In this document: positions 43,065 through 48,334 of the stretch, in pieces | How positions within the stretch are numbered: position 1 is the stretch's first letter | Layout: each line of letters begins with the position of its first letter | DNA from: Alviniconcha marisindica | Lineage: Eukaryota; Mollusca; Gastropoda; Provannidae | Direction of reading: 5' to 3' | DNA length: 64,000 nt | Assembly: GCA_018857735.1 (NCBI GenBank) | Contig: JABMCL010000598.1 | Coordinates: 727,501 to 791,500, forward strand | Program-made: the position numbers and the translations under genes | The notes under the pieces: generated by a model | Seen by the model: only the letters and a program-made list of their open reading frames with translations | Databases searched by the model: none | What the model was told of the DNA's origin: nothing

Positions 43065-43520
43065 CACAGACCACAAACACACACACACATGCACACCTAC
43101 ACACACACTCCCACCCTCCCACCCCCTCTCTGTTAGACCATGCCAAAACAAAAACAAAAAAGTCTACTTTTGGAACTCTAAAAATGCACTTAAGTTCTGG
43201 GTATACTGGCAAACCTTTTCCCAACAAAGTATTTGGTTGGTGCTATATCTGCCTGAAAACACAAACCGATGTACACAGGTAAAGGCAGACAGCTTCAGAG
43301 GTGAACATCTTTTCTGTATTTTCTTCAAAAGTGATACAAGGATGACGAAGGGAGTGGTACTGATTGGCGTGGGACAAATTCGCTTGCTTTCTTTTGTTTG
43401 TTCCAGGTGACAACCAGTGATACACACATCAACTAAACATTTGCTTTTATTTTGTTTGTTCCAGATGACAACCAGCTAGTGTTGGCAGCCCCAGTGACAG
43501 AGACATTTGAACCCCAGTGA
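9050..43520 (+). CDS. CARF: CARF orthologue, calcium-responsive transcription factor (gene-level entry)
   Basis: Thirteen coding exons: 9072-9285, 10886-11095 (or from 10841), 11745-11881, 16419-16608, 16973-17087, 20359-20496, 25800-26033, 30325-30478, 31989-32142, 33900-34039, 35804-36115, 39653-39779, 43465-43520. All introns are GT-AG and every junction agrees in phase. The sum is 2181 nt, 726 codons plus stop, close to the vertebrate protein. Exons 4-9 match the ALS2CR8/CARF family core: [80 protein letters not shown] and [23 protein letters not shown] is known in mammals as a nuclear activator that binds the calcium-response element of the BDNF gene. Here a DNA-binding role is inferred from the conserved core. 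The N-terminus, 5' UTR exon(s) and start codon are less certain than the core. Confidence 0.93.
9405..10125 (+). mobile_element. Decayed LINE reverse transcriptase C-terminal fragment in intron
   Basis: The plus strand reads [20 protein letters not shown], then [30 protein letters not shown], and after frameshifts a degraded [14 protein letters not shown] (the usual FSYAAPKIWNSLP region) and a [12 protein letters not shown] stretch near 10085. These are the conserved blocks after the FADD box in CR1/L2-type elements. No intact end is visible. Confidence 0.8.
10366..10858. repeat. 26-bp minisatellite carrying an acceptor-like site, about 19 copies
   Basis: The unit TTGTTACAGTGCGTGCAACC plus CATGCC repeats to the edge of CARF exon 3. 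Each copy has TTGTTACAG, a weak 3' splice site. The last copy, at 10840/10841, is in the right phase to start the exon. The 226-codon open frame across the array has a GTG start and is a repeat artefact. Confidence 0.9.
10886..11095 (+). CDS. CARF: CARF exon 3, N-terminal regulatory region
   Basis: Frame: ...[45 protein letters not shown]. This Gln/Ile/Val-rich stretch resembles the N-terminal part of vertebrate CARF before the core. Two acceptors fit the required phase: GCTGCTCCAG|TC at 10886, which has the better pyrimidine tract, and TTGTTACAG|TG at 10841 inside the minisatellite (15 codons more). Donor GGAG|GTATGG at 11096. Confidence 0.8.
11745..11881 (+). CDS. CARF: CARF exon 4, start of the conserved core
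   Basis: Acceptor TGAATTGCAG|AGGGC. Frame [20 protein letters not shown], then a proline run and [12 protein letters not shown]. The last block matches the CARF family just before KIGESYRGY. Ends in phase 0 at TGTGAG|GTAGGT. Its last 26 or so bases and the donor are the seed of the large array that follows. Confidence 0.9.
12476..12690 (+). pseudogene. Damaged second copy of CARF exon 4 and its upstream intron edge
   Basis: It matches 11662-11881 along its length. The acceptor TTGCAG has become TTGAG. A one-base loss and a one-base gain change four residues, and a further one-base loss shifts the frame after the proline run. The last change creates a new donor-like CCT|GTGAGT at 12650. With the array part before it, it marks an 814-bp tandem duplication. 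Confidence 0.9.
13358..13650. mobile_element. Foldback TIR element of 293 bp made of short palindromes
   Basis: The ends are inverted repeats of about 26 bp: ATCATT(T/G)GCAG then AGCTGCCACAAGTA. TGACATT flanks both sides, a possible 7-bp target duplication within the array unit. The interior is a chain of palindromes such as TTTTGTCATGACAAA (13458-13472 and 13553-13567), TTGTCGCGACA and TTTTGTTGCAACAAAA. There is no coding capacity, so it is a MITE-like element. Confidence 0.8.
14400..15230. repeat. 60-bp minisatellite, about 12-13 copies
   Basis: The unit is TTACACATACACTGAGCAGG, TGTGAGATGGGTGACGCTTG, ACAATTGTTGACATAAATGA. Copies at 14581-14760 are nearly exact; those at 14880-15030 carry deletions. 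Several reverse-strand open frames (up to 154 codons) are artefacts. Confidence 0.95.
15297..16192 (+). mobile_element. Fragments of an RNase H-bearing LINE (3' part), interrupted
   Basis: 15297-15455 codes, with frameshifts, for the middle of the same RNase H domain as at 59230-59650 (ACAGATTCAGAGAGCTTGCT, then a GHAGV..GNDGAD block). 15952-16192 matches its C-terminal region and ends CTGAATGAACTGAACTT, like the 3' end at 59874. The 15456-15950 stretch between them is not part of the family as seen in the other copy. Confidence 0.75.
16419..16608 (+). CDS. CARF: CARF exon 5, conserved core
   Basis: Acceptor GTGCCCAG|AAAATT. Frame [58 protein letters not shown]. This is the most conserved part of the CARF family and the key to the identification. 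Ends G|GTGAGT, phase 1. Confidence 0.97.
16656..16900. repeat. Imperfect (TG)n tract
   Basis: Several TG runs separated by short unique words, including two copies of GTACATGGTTATGGTGTGG. Within intron 5. Confidence 0.9.
16973..17087 (+). CDS. CARF: CARF exon 6, conserved core
   Basis: Acceptor GCTTGCAG|GC. Frame (G)[20 protein letters not shown] ... YRQTCPA(R). Conserved cysteines in MECQYG and TCPAR fit a metal-binding DNA-binding fold, which is inference from the family. Donor CTCG|GTCAGT, phase 2, joining CG to G for Arg. Confidence 0.96.
17360..17630. repeat. Degenerate short tandem repeat of TTTGTCA-type units
   Basis: Words such as CCCTTGTCAG, TTTGTCAACAC and ATCAGTCAGATTTGTCA recur every 20-40 bases without a clear unit. 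Probably an old minisatellite in intron 6. Confidence 0.55.
18316..18353. repeat. Poly-A then poly-G tract
   Basis: A run of A directly joined to about 22 G with one A. Confidence 0.9.
19078..19210. repeat. 28-bp C-rich minisatellite, about 4-5 copies
   Basis: The unit reads GCTTTGACCCCTGACCCC then CACCAAGGG, with small changes between copies. Confidence 0.85.
19361..19445 (+). mobile_element. Very short LINE reverse transcriptase relic
   Basis: The plus strand reads [20 protein letters not shown] then TRQKL, a degenerate copy of the W-x-x-x-N-x-L-K-L-N-x-D-K-T-E block that follows the FADD box. About 85 bp only; a TG tract follows. Confidence 0.6.
20359..20496 (+). CDS. CARF: CARF exon 7, conserved core
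   Basis: Acceptor CTTTACAG|G. Frame (R)[40 protein letters not shown]. The CPARIYIK..KFPEY pattern across the junction is diagnostic of CARF. Donor GAGAG|GTGAGC, phase 2; this donor is repeated in the array that follows. Confidence 0.96.
20497..21600. repeat. G-rich minisatellite built on the exon-7 donor, about 16 copies
   Basis: The unit holds (A)GAGAG|GTGAGCAGATGCC, a TATGTTAGTGTCAGTG-type segment and a run of 7-23 G followed by CATTA or TATTA. The first copy is the real exon-7 donor. Length is 60-80 bp, varying mostly in the G run. One copy carries a SINE-tail insertion (20641-20700). Confidence 0.95.
20641..20700 (-). mobile_element. 60-bp truncated SINE 3' end with target-site duplication
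   Basis: On the minus strand it reads CCCCGTCCCTAATAAGCC, ATGGTTTCTGTGGACGTTAA, GCACCATG, then (TTAC)n. It is flanked on both sides by TATGTTAG (20633-20640 and 20701-20708), and the array unit without the insert has this word once. So it is a 5'-truncated insertion. Confidence 0.9.
21791..24030. repeat. 51-bp minisatellite, about 43 near-identical copies
   Basis: The unit is AGTGACAGGGAGCAGCAGCA, CACTTTAAGACATCAAATTA, CCACAGTAGTC. Apart from one G-to-A in the second last copy, the only variation is GTA/GCA near the unit end, in blocks of 13 GTA, 12 GCA and 18 GTA. Because 51 is a multiple of three, one frame is open for 800 codons (21681-24083, TTG start). I read that as an artefact in intron 7. 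Confidence 0.97.
24590..25799. repeat. 50-bp minisatellite built on the exon-8 acceptor, over 20 copies
   Basis: The unit is ACAAACAACACTCCCTGTTG, GGCAG|GCTTTACATGCAGC, TGAACAAAGAC. The part after GGCAG copies the start of exon 8 (GGCAG|GTTCTATGTGCAGCTG). Some copies have an added CTTGTTGATAACTGAACA segment; those near the exon (25540-25760) read TGTGTGTGCGGCTTG. The real acceptor at 25799/25800 closes the array. Confidence 0.95.
25800..26033 (+). CDS. CARF: CARF exon 8, conserved core
   Basis: Acceptor TTGGGGCAG|G. Frame (R)[16 protein letters not shown], an acidic linker, then [29 protein letters not shown](R). Matches the family blocks YVQLPT and RLHP-V--KI---V--G---VYA-RKQLR. Donor CTGAG|GTAAGC, phase 2. 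Confidence 0.96.
26034..26650. repeat. 60-bp minisatellite built on the exon-8 donor, about 10 copies
   Basis: The unit is TAAGAAACAGTTCATGCTCA, TTGTTCCTGTGAGTGAAACT, TTTCTATCTGTGGACTGGGG. The first intron copy keeps ACTGAG|GTAAG as at the real donor; later copies have ACTGGGGTAAG. Confidence 0.95.
26670..27290. repeat. 58-bp minisatellite, second array from the exon-8 donor, about 10 copies
   Basis: The unit is GTAAAAAGTGGTCCCTGTTC, ATTGTTATGGACCAAGTTTC, TCTGTGTGCAAACAACAG. GCAAACAACAG|GTAAAAAGTGGTCC mirrors the exon end GCAAACAACTGAG|GTAAGCAATGGTTC, so this array has the same seed as its neighbour but kept more exon. Confidence 0.93.
27455..28060. repeat. 27-bp minisatellite, about 20 copies
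   Basis: The unit is ACAGTACATTCTCAAGACTG plus TCATCCA. A longer block with GTTGATAGAATGTAGACTGT appears three times (near 27420, 27785, 27940), a higher-order pattern. A related array is at 29985-30310. Confidence 0.95.
28331..28797 (+). mobile_element. tRNA-derived SINE, copy 1
   Basis: The tRNA-like head has box A TAGCTCATTGGTTAGAGCG and box B GGTTCAGATCC. The body of about 370 bp holds TTTTCTTCTCCAGGGTC, CTTTCTGTGCTGACTCTTAT, CATTCTGCCAAAAGTGCAGG and TGAGATGGCAGCAGTTTC-type blocks. It ends GCGCTATATAAAAGCACTCA then TCATCAT. A second copy at 41114-41585 matches along the whole length. Confidence 0.9.
28870..29480. repeat. Degenerate 27-30-bp tandem repeat
   Basis: Phrases of the type TCTAAGTTCTG...AAAAATA recur about 20 times. 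Four near-exact 27-bp copies lie at 28925-29020 (AAAAAATAGTCTAAGTTCTG then CCATCAC). Confidence 0.8.
29985..30310. repeat. 27-bp minisatellite related to the array at 27455
   Basis: The unit is ACAGTAAAATCTCAAGACTG plus TCACCCA, a diverged form of the unit 2 kb upstream. A 45-bp subunit with AACCAACAGGAAAATCGGTC is duplicated at about 30145-30230. Confidence 0.9.
30325..30478 (+). CDS. CARF: CARF exon 9, conserved core
   Basis: Acceptor TGTTTCAG|G. Frame (R)[40 protein letters not shown]. The VPERH-L--FPTVND-KNH block is diagnostic of the family. Ends ACT|GTAAGC, phase 0. Confidence 0.97.
30725..31988. repeat. 56-bp minisatellite built on the exon-10 acceptor, about 18 copies
   Basis: The unit is ACTGTTAACATGGATATGAT, GTACTGTGCAG|GTGAACAT, GGAGGTCTTGCCTTGAC. 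The piece from GTGCAG|GTGAAYRTGGA through ATCTTG copies the acceptor and first 21 bases of exon 10; the final copy is the exon itself at 31989. The first copy (about 30735) is separated from the rest by a LINE fragment. Confidence 0.95.
30773..30972 (+). mobile_element. LINE 3' end inserted in the exon-10 acceptor array
   Basis: Reads [13 protein letters not shown], the usual C-terminus of CR1/L2-type proteins, then a short 3' UTR with GTAAAGCACCCTGCACTCCC, GGTGCTATAGAAATCCCC and a terminal (TTA)n. The array resumes directly after. Confidence 0.8.
31989..32142 (+). CDS. CARF: CARF exon 10
   Basis: Acceptor ACTGTGCAG|GTGAAT. Frame [40 protein letters not shown]. It resembles the segment after the core in CARF (an EIIP-like motif and an E-T-T/V-T-V-T motif). 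Donor GCTG|GTAAGC, phase 1. Confidence 0.9.
32410..32600 (+). mobile_element. Probable fragment of the RNase H LINE, 5' of the RNase H domain
   Basis: It shares ATGCTGCAAGTATGTCAGCT and nearby words with 59020-59065 of the fuller copy. Diverged, no frame left. Confidence 0.5.
32994..33213. repeat. Two (CA)n microsatellites
   Basis: CA runs at 32994-33042 and 33178-33211 with about 130 bp of unique sequence between. In intron 10. Confidence 0.95.
33636..33850 (+). mobile_element. RNase H LINE 3' fragment next to a 24-bp triplication
   Basis: 33650-33710 has three copies of GGTCCATGATCTATGTTAAGT-like text. 33712-33830 reads [20 protein letters not shown], then RDRVECMYP, matching the RAIVNQTNI-TVS--T-GK--RDGVERI end of the RNase H element. 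Confidence 0.7.
33900..34039 (+). CDS. CARF: CARF exon 11
   Basis: Acceptor GTATTTCAG|ATGG. Frame (D)[40 protein letters not shown]. The pattern of V/IET then PE--HLLS-L resembles the middle of vertebrate CARF. Donor ATGCAG|GTGAGT, phase 0. Confidence 0.88.
34080..35040. repeat. G-rich minisatellite in intron 11, about 15 copies
   Basis: The unit is TGTAACTGCACTAGATGAAT, GGATT, a run of 6-17 G, CTTTCAGCAG. Later copies are shortened by small deletions. CTTTCAG gives an acceptor-like word in each unit, but it is not derived from an exon edge I can recognise. Confidence 0.92.
35486..35618. repeat. (CA)n / (CACG)n microsatellite
   Basis: CA tract with regular GCACGTGCAC-type interruptions, in intron 11. 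Confidence 0.95.
35804..36115 (+). CDS. CARF: CARF exon 12 with an internal 10-residue coding repeat
   Basis: Acceptor CATTTTCAG|CTA. Frame [20 protein letters not shown], then three exact copies of [10 protein letters not shown] (35979-36068 or so, 30 bp each), then [16 protein letters not shown]. Low-complexity acidic region, as expected for the transactivating half. Donor GTTCAG|GTAGGG, phase 0. Confidence 0.88.
36791..37382. mobile_element. 592-bp MITE with 32-bp TIRs and TA target duplication
   Basis: The left end TGTGACCCGTTCTCACGAAA then TGAGTCTTAACT (36791-36822) is repeated inverted at 37351-37382 with one mismatch. TA flanks each end (36789-36790 and 37383-37384). The interior is AT-rich with no ORF. 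The TA duplication suggests mobilisation by a Tc1/mariner-type transposase; that part is inference. Confidence 0.9.
37735..38395. repeat. Diverged tandem repeat of about 150 bp, 4-5 copies
   Basis: Each copy has TGACCTTGACCTTGAA or ATTGACCTTGAACACAGC, then a GACACT-CAGCT-ATGAT word, CATCACCAT, and a CAAACT-AG/GGTCACAAAAGG-like word. Heavily diverged, in intron 12. Confidence 0.65.
39290..39530. repeat. Minisatellite of about 38-50 bp, 5-6 copies, before exon 13
   Basis: The unit reads GCATGCATTTTGTTATTGCA, GATTCTACATGTTGTCTT. Each holds TATTGCAG|AT, an acceptor-like word; exon 13 starts from TATGGCAG|AT 120 bp later. Similarity to the exon edge is short. Confidence 0.85.
39653..39779 (+). 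CDS. CARF: CARF exon 13
   Basis: Acceptor GATATGGCAG|ATG. Frame [20 protein letters not shown], then [16 protein letters not shown]. The [12 protein letters not shown] block matches the L-L-G-D-x-Q-x-I-x-I motif near the C-terminus of CARF. Donor GACTG|GTCAGT, phase 1. Confidence 0.9.
40060..41065. repeat. 71-bp minisatellite, about 13 copies
   Basis: The unit is AACATGTGTGATATGTAAAC, AGTGACAATAAAGCCCTGCA, GGTCAGGGGCAGCATTCAGC, AGGGACATGTA. An AATAAA word sits in nearly every copy. In intron 13. Confidence 0.95.
41114..41585 (+). mobile_element. tRNA-derived SINE, copy 2
   Basis: Same family and orientation as 28331-28797. Box B GGTTCAAGTCC, TTTTCTTCTCCAGGGTCAAC, TTCTGTGCTGACTCTTATTT, CATTCTGCCAAAAGTGCAGG, GAGATGGCAGCAGTTTCACG. 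The head is more degraded than in copy 1. Confidence 0.9.
41690..42020. repeat. CT-rich minisatellite of about 45-55 bp
   Basis: The unit has TTCTGCCTAATCCTCTTACT then CTTTCTCTCTTCTTTTTTCT, seven or so copies. A long polypyrimidine strand. Confidence 0.93.
42280..42630 (+). mobile_element. LINE 3' end, plus strand
   Basis: Reads [20 protein letters not shown], stop, then (TG)9, and later GTAAATGCTTAGGGTCAGTA, AGGTTAGGCACTCTAAGTAC, CCATTGTTATTATTAATAAT. The same order is seen inverted at 62483-62829. A segment with CTATCTCCCTGTTTCTG is duplicated (about 42292-42361 and 42362-42430). Confidence 0.85.
42645..42940. repeat. 52-bp minisatellite, about 5 copies
   Basis: The unit is AGGATGAGTATTTGTTCATC, CATCTGGCTGGCCAGGCCAA, AATGATTCTTTC. 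Confidence 0.93.
42994..43110. repeat. (CA)n microsatellite
   Basis: CA-rich tract with GCACACGCATGCGC-type interruptions, in intron 13. Confidence 0.95.
43465..43520 (+). CDS. CARF: CARF exon 14, terminal coding exon
   Basis: Acceptor TTGTTTGTTCCAG|ATG. Frame (D)[17 protein letters not shown], stop TGA at 43518-43520. The join ISVTG|DDNQ continues the conserved C-terminal motif. A near copy of this acceptor lies 58 bp upstream (43405/43407). Confidence 0.9.
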
Positions 43521-44240
43521 TACCCTCTCATGCACCCTCGGTGTTCAGTAAATCATCCGTCCATGGAGATGGAACTTGCTACACAAACCAGCGTCATGTT
43601 CTTGTCTTGACCACTGCATGTGGCAGTCAGCTGACTCCCTAACCTACATCTTGTGTACGTCACGTTCACTGACAGATGGAACTTGCTACACAAACCAGCG
43701 TCATGTTTTTGTCTTGACCACTGCATGTGGCAGTCAGCTGACACCCCCTTTGACTTCCCTAACCTAAAACCCCTTTTTTCCCCCTTTTGGGGACGTTTTG
43801 TACGTCATGTTCATTGACAGAGAGACCAACGGAATCCCAAATGCTTCATCAGTTCTGCAAAACCTTCCCCCTCCCTGTTTGATCTAATGCAGCAGTGCTG
43901 TGCTGTGATCATGTGTGTTCGTACTGGCTACAAAAAAAATGGACAGTGAGAGGGGACGGCTGTAACGGCTTCACGTGAATTCACAAGACCATGTCTACTA
44001 GAGGAGAATGAGAGGGGACAGCTGTAACGGCTTCACGGGAATTCACAAGACCATGTCTACTGGAGGAGAATGAGAGGGGACAGCTGTAACGGCTTCACGG
44101 GAATTCACAAGACCATGTCTACTAGAGGAGAATGAGAGGGGACAGCTGTAACGGCTTCATCAGAGGTTCCGTTAGACCAGTATATGCCAATGTTTACTGG
44201 TAAAACTGCCTTGTACCGGTAAAAATAAAAGGTGCCGGCA
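43521..44240 (+). other. CARF: Probable CARF 3' UTR with polyadenylation signal
   Basis: No splice signal is needed after the stop. AATAAA is at 44224-44229, about 700 bases on. A 65-70-bp segment (GATGGAACTTGCTACACAAA...) is duplicated about 108 bp apart (43567 and 43675), and a 62-bp array lies at 43946-44165. The exact end is inferred. Confidence 0.5.
43946..44165. repeat. 62-bp minisatellite, 3.5 copies, in the CARF 3' UTR
   Basis: The unit is GAGAGGGGACAGCTGTAACG, GCTTCACGGGAATTCACAAG, ACCATGTCTACTAGAGGAGA, AT. Shares its core with the array at 45785-46915. Confidence 0.93.
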
Positions 44241-45780
44241 CAGAGTAGCGGTAAAAATCCATTGTTTTCTTGTATTTCTCTAGCTCTGCTTTCCTCTGTA
44301 CTGTCTGTGTGATCTGTGAAAGCATTCAGACCTCCTCCTGAGGCACAAAACCTCCCACTTTGGTCTGACCACCTGACAGCATCCTAACCAAGATCTGTCA
44401 TCTCACCTGTATGACTGAGCTCGCTGAGTCTGGAAGGGTTGCCGTGATGTACAGCAGAGTTGTTGCTAGCTGTAACCCCCACCCCCACCCCCACCCCACC
44501 ATAAATGGGACGTCTGTGATAACCTCGCACACAACTATTGATATGGATTGTTCCATTTTGCGGAGAGGGATGTCTTAGTCAAATTATTCCCGTGGTTTGA
44601 AAATCACCACACTAGTTCACTGCGACCTTGCAATAATGGTGCAACTCTCATTCTTTGCTCTGCCAGCAAATGTGTCACAGGGAAATGGCCATGGTGACCA
44701 AACCAACAACAACAAAGAATGAGTGAACAACTGCTGGTGAGGTTGACAAAACAGAAAAAGAGCAAAATCCTCAAAATAGTCTCATCCAAATGCCGCCCTG
44801 AGTGACTATGGAAACGATGCTCTGAAAATAGTTACCAATCATTTCAGCAAGCAGTGCACAACATCAGATCAGATGGTAGCCAGTAAGATCTGGTACTCAT
44901 ACCAAAGAGTCTATTTAAGTGACCCACAAAGACCATGGAAAAATTAACTTTGTGACCACATGAGGGTTGATATTAAGTGACAACGACCTGATTTTCCCAA
45001 ATTTCCCAAGCTAGCCACAATCCGCTCTTCCATCCCTGTGACAAGGGTACTTAGTACTTACAGAGCTAGGCCTGACGTCTGCACAGAGATGTGACAGCAA
45101 GTGTCGTGTCTCAGGTCGGCAAAACCAAACACCGCAAGACGATGCTCACTGCCACAACTCCCATGTCAACAGTCTGAAACAACTCCTTTTTCTCTTTATC
45201 CACACAGGATCGTGGGAAGTAGACCTAGATCTATCATATCACTCAAAGTGACAAACTGCAATGCCATGTGTTTTGATATGACTGCAAATGCAGCAGTCAA
45301 CTGAAATATTGTATTAATGAAATGACACGGACCCAGACAACCTTTTCCCATTAGGCTGTTGTTCCCATTTCTTTGTTACGACATTCAGACTGCATCAGGC
45401 AATGTCCATGGGTTCATGTTCAGGTCACTTCCACCATGGATTTGATTTTAAGTGACATTCACCTGTCAGTATAACATTTCCCCGAAAGACTGACCCACCG
45501 TGTTAACTCACACCTACACTGAAATAAGTTTCAGGTGTAGATACAGATTACCAAACTCCCTTTCGGTACAGCAGACCGGTTTATGTTTTGTGCTTGTCGG
45601 TTTTGTCAGTCTTTAACATCACCAATGCATGCAATGCGAGTTCGGTAAAAATATCACCACAGCACTCGTTTTCATATTCCACTAGAGTGCAGTGTTTAGA
45701 CACCCACATGATGGCAGTACCAGCTGAGTTGCACTTGGGGGGAAATGGTACTGCTGGTACCATGTAACAGTACTTCAGAA
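44241..45780. other. Intergenic stretch without recognised features
   Basis: Unique-looking sequence with one (CACCCC)n patch near 44475. No ORF with recognisable content. The longest frames are under 100 codons. Confidence 0.4.
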
Positions 45781-45784
45781 AGTC

Positions 45785-46915
45785 TAGTGGAACCTCTGCT
45801 TCCTGTGAACTCACAAGACCAGGTCCCTTCTGGGGGAGAGTTAAAGGGGACAATAGTAATGGCTTCACGTGAGCTCAAAAGACCAGGTCCCTTCTGGGGG
45901 AGAGTTAAAGGGGACAATAGTAATGGCTTCACGTGAACTCACAAGACCAGGTCCCTTCTGGGGGAGAGTTAAAGGGGACAGTAGTAATGGCTTTACGTGA
46001 GCTCACAAGACCTGATCCCTTCTGGGGGAGAGTTAAAGGGGACAGTAGTAATGGCTTTACGTGAGCTCACAAGACCTGATCCCTTCTTGGGGAGAATTAA
46101 AGCGGACAGTTATAGTGACTTCACCTGAGTTCACAAGACCAGGTAGAGAATTAAAGCGGACAGTTGTAATGACTTCACCTGAGCTCACAAGACCAGGTAG
46201 AGAATTAAAGGGACAGTTATAGTGACTTCACCCAAGTTCACAAGACCAGGTAGAGAATTAAAGCGGGGCAGTTGTAATGACTTCACCTGAGGGTTTACAA
46301 GACCAGGTAGAGAATTAAAGGGAACAGTAGTAGTGACTTCACCTGAGTTCACAAGACCAGGTAGAGAATTAAAGGGGACAGTTGTAGTGACTTCACCTGG
46401 GTTCACAAGACCTGGTAGAGAATTAAAGGGGACAGTAGTTAGTGACTTCACCTGAGTTCACAAGACCAGGTAGAGAATTAAAGGGGACAGTTGTAGTGAC
46501 TTCACCTGAGCTCACAAGACCAGGTAGAGAATTAAAGGGGACAGTTGTAGTGACTTCACCTGAGTTCACAAGACCAGGTAGAGAATTAAAGGGGACAGTT
46601 GTAGTGACTTCACCTGAGCTCACAAGACCAGGTAGAGAATTAAAGGGGACAGTTGTAGTGACTTCACCTGAGTTCACAAGACCAGGTAGAGAATTAAAGG
46701 GGACAGTTGTAGTGACTTCACCTGAGCTCACAAGACCAGGTAGAGAATTAAAGGGGACAGTTGTAGTGACTTCACCTGGGTTCACAAGACCTGGTAGAGA
46801 ATTAAAGGGGACAGTTGTAGTGACTTCACCTGAGCTCACAAGACCAGGTAGAGAATTAAATGGGACAGTTGTAGTGACTTCACCTGAGCTCACAAGACCA
46901 GGTGCGGGTCCAGGT
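45785..46915. repeat. 54-bp (62 in the first copies) minisatellite, about 20 copies
   Basis: The main unit is GTAGAGAATTAAAGGGGACA, GTTGTAGTGACTTCACCTGA, GTTCACAAGACCAG. The first units (45785-46100) have TCCCTTCTGGGGGAGAG in place of TAGAGA. 54 is a multiple of three, so both strands show open frames near 190-200 codons; these are artefacts. Confidence 0.95.
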
Positions 46916-47259
46916 AGAGAAGTGAAAGAGGAGACCAGGCGAAGACCTGGTGACCTTGACCGAAAAGATAGAAAATGTGCAAATATTTCCATTTGTGGAC
47001 TTTGTATGGATCAACTTCTTTTCTTCTTCTTCTTCTTGTTGTAGTAAAGCTCCTCAGGGTAGAGCCATAATTGCTGGTTTGCTGTTCAGCAGCGAGGAGC
47101 AGCAAAAGGCTGGCCGGTTTCAGTCACAAAACGGCAGCACGTATGGCCGTATTTGGCCACTTTCCAATGTCAGTTTTTAAGAAAGTGGTCCATAAGGCAA
47201 GTCCTGTGTTTTTGTTTTGGTTCTTCATGAAGGGTTCAGGCGACACAGTCATGCACTAG

Positions 47260-48050
47260 TTTGAACAATGGGTTTAGCATGAAGGGTTTACCTGACACAG
47301 TCCCACACTAGTTTGAGTAGAGCATGATGTGTTTAGGTGGAACAGTCCCACACTAGTTTGAGTAGAGCATGAAGTGTTTAGGTGGCACAGTCCCACACTA
47401 GTTTGAGTTGAGCATGAAGTGTTTAGGTGACACAGTCCCACACTAGTTTGAGTTGAGCATGAGGTGTTTAGGCAACTTGGTCCCACAATATCTGGCATCA
47501 AAATAGGGGGTTTAGTCGACATTCCTGTGCTAGTTTGGGTTCAGCATGAAGTGTTTAGGCAACGCAGTCCCGCACTAGTTTGAGTTGAGCATGAGGTGTT
47601 TAGGCGACTCAGTCCCACACTATCTGACATCAGCATAGGAGGTTTAGTCGACAGTCCTGTGCTAGTTTGGGTTCAGCATGAAGGGTTTAGGCAACAGTCC
47701 AGTGCTAGGTGGACACAATCCCATGCTGGTTTTGGTTCAGCATGAACTGTTTAGGCGACACAATCCCATGCTGGTTTTGGTTCAGCATGAACTGTTTAGG
47801 CGACACAATTCCATGCTGGTTTTGGTTCAGCATGAACTGTTTAGGCGACACAATCCCATGCTGGTTTTGGTTCAGCATGAACTGTTTAGGCGACACAATC
47901 CCATGCTGGTTTTGGTTCAGCATGAACTGTTTAGGCGACACAATCCCATGCTGGTTTTGGTTCAGCATGAACTGTTTAGGCGACACAATCCCATGCTGGT
48001 TTTGGTTCAGCCTGAGTTGTTTTGGCAACACAATCCCTGCCACCTTCTCT
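47260..48050. repeat. 46-bp minisatellite, about 16 copies
   Basis: The unit is TTGGTTCAGCATGAACTGTT, TAGGCGACACAATCCCATGC, TGGTTT. The 47700-48010 copies are near exact; earlier ones vary (GTCCCACACTAGTTTGAG). Confidence 0.95.
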
Positions 48051-48164
48051 TTACCTTGAAGCATCACTACATAGGACACAGTGAAACAAGACTGAACTAG
48101 GTCCCCATTTTCCATGCGATATGAGATGAACTGTTGGAGATATGAAAAACTGTTCTTGTTCTGG

Positions 48165-48330
48165 ACCGTTTTCTTTCAAAGGATGAGAAATGGCCATTGC
48201 CAATCAGACTAAAATTGGAAGTGGTTCAAAAGCCCATACTCGGTAAGCAATTGAGAGTGGGTTGGGCATATTATGGGCTTTCTGGAGCATGTAGACACCA
48301 TCTTGCTGTCAGTTTTAATTTTGTGCAACT
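48165..48330 (+). mobile_element. RNase H LINE 3' fragment
   Basis: GGCCATTGCCAATCAGACTA and following words (AGTGGTTCAAAAGCCCATA, TGGGCTTTCTGGAGCATGTA) match the end of the element at 59750-59860. No frame. Confidence 0.6.
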
Positions 48331-48334
48331 TATT

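Noticed and set aside
45785..47044. Frames of 189 and 200 codons on opposite strands
   Set aside because: 54-bp repeat, a multiple of three, read both ways.
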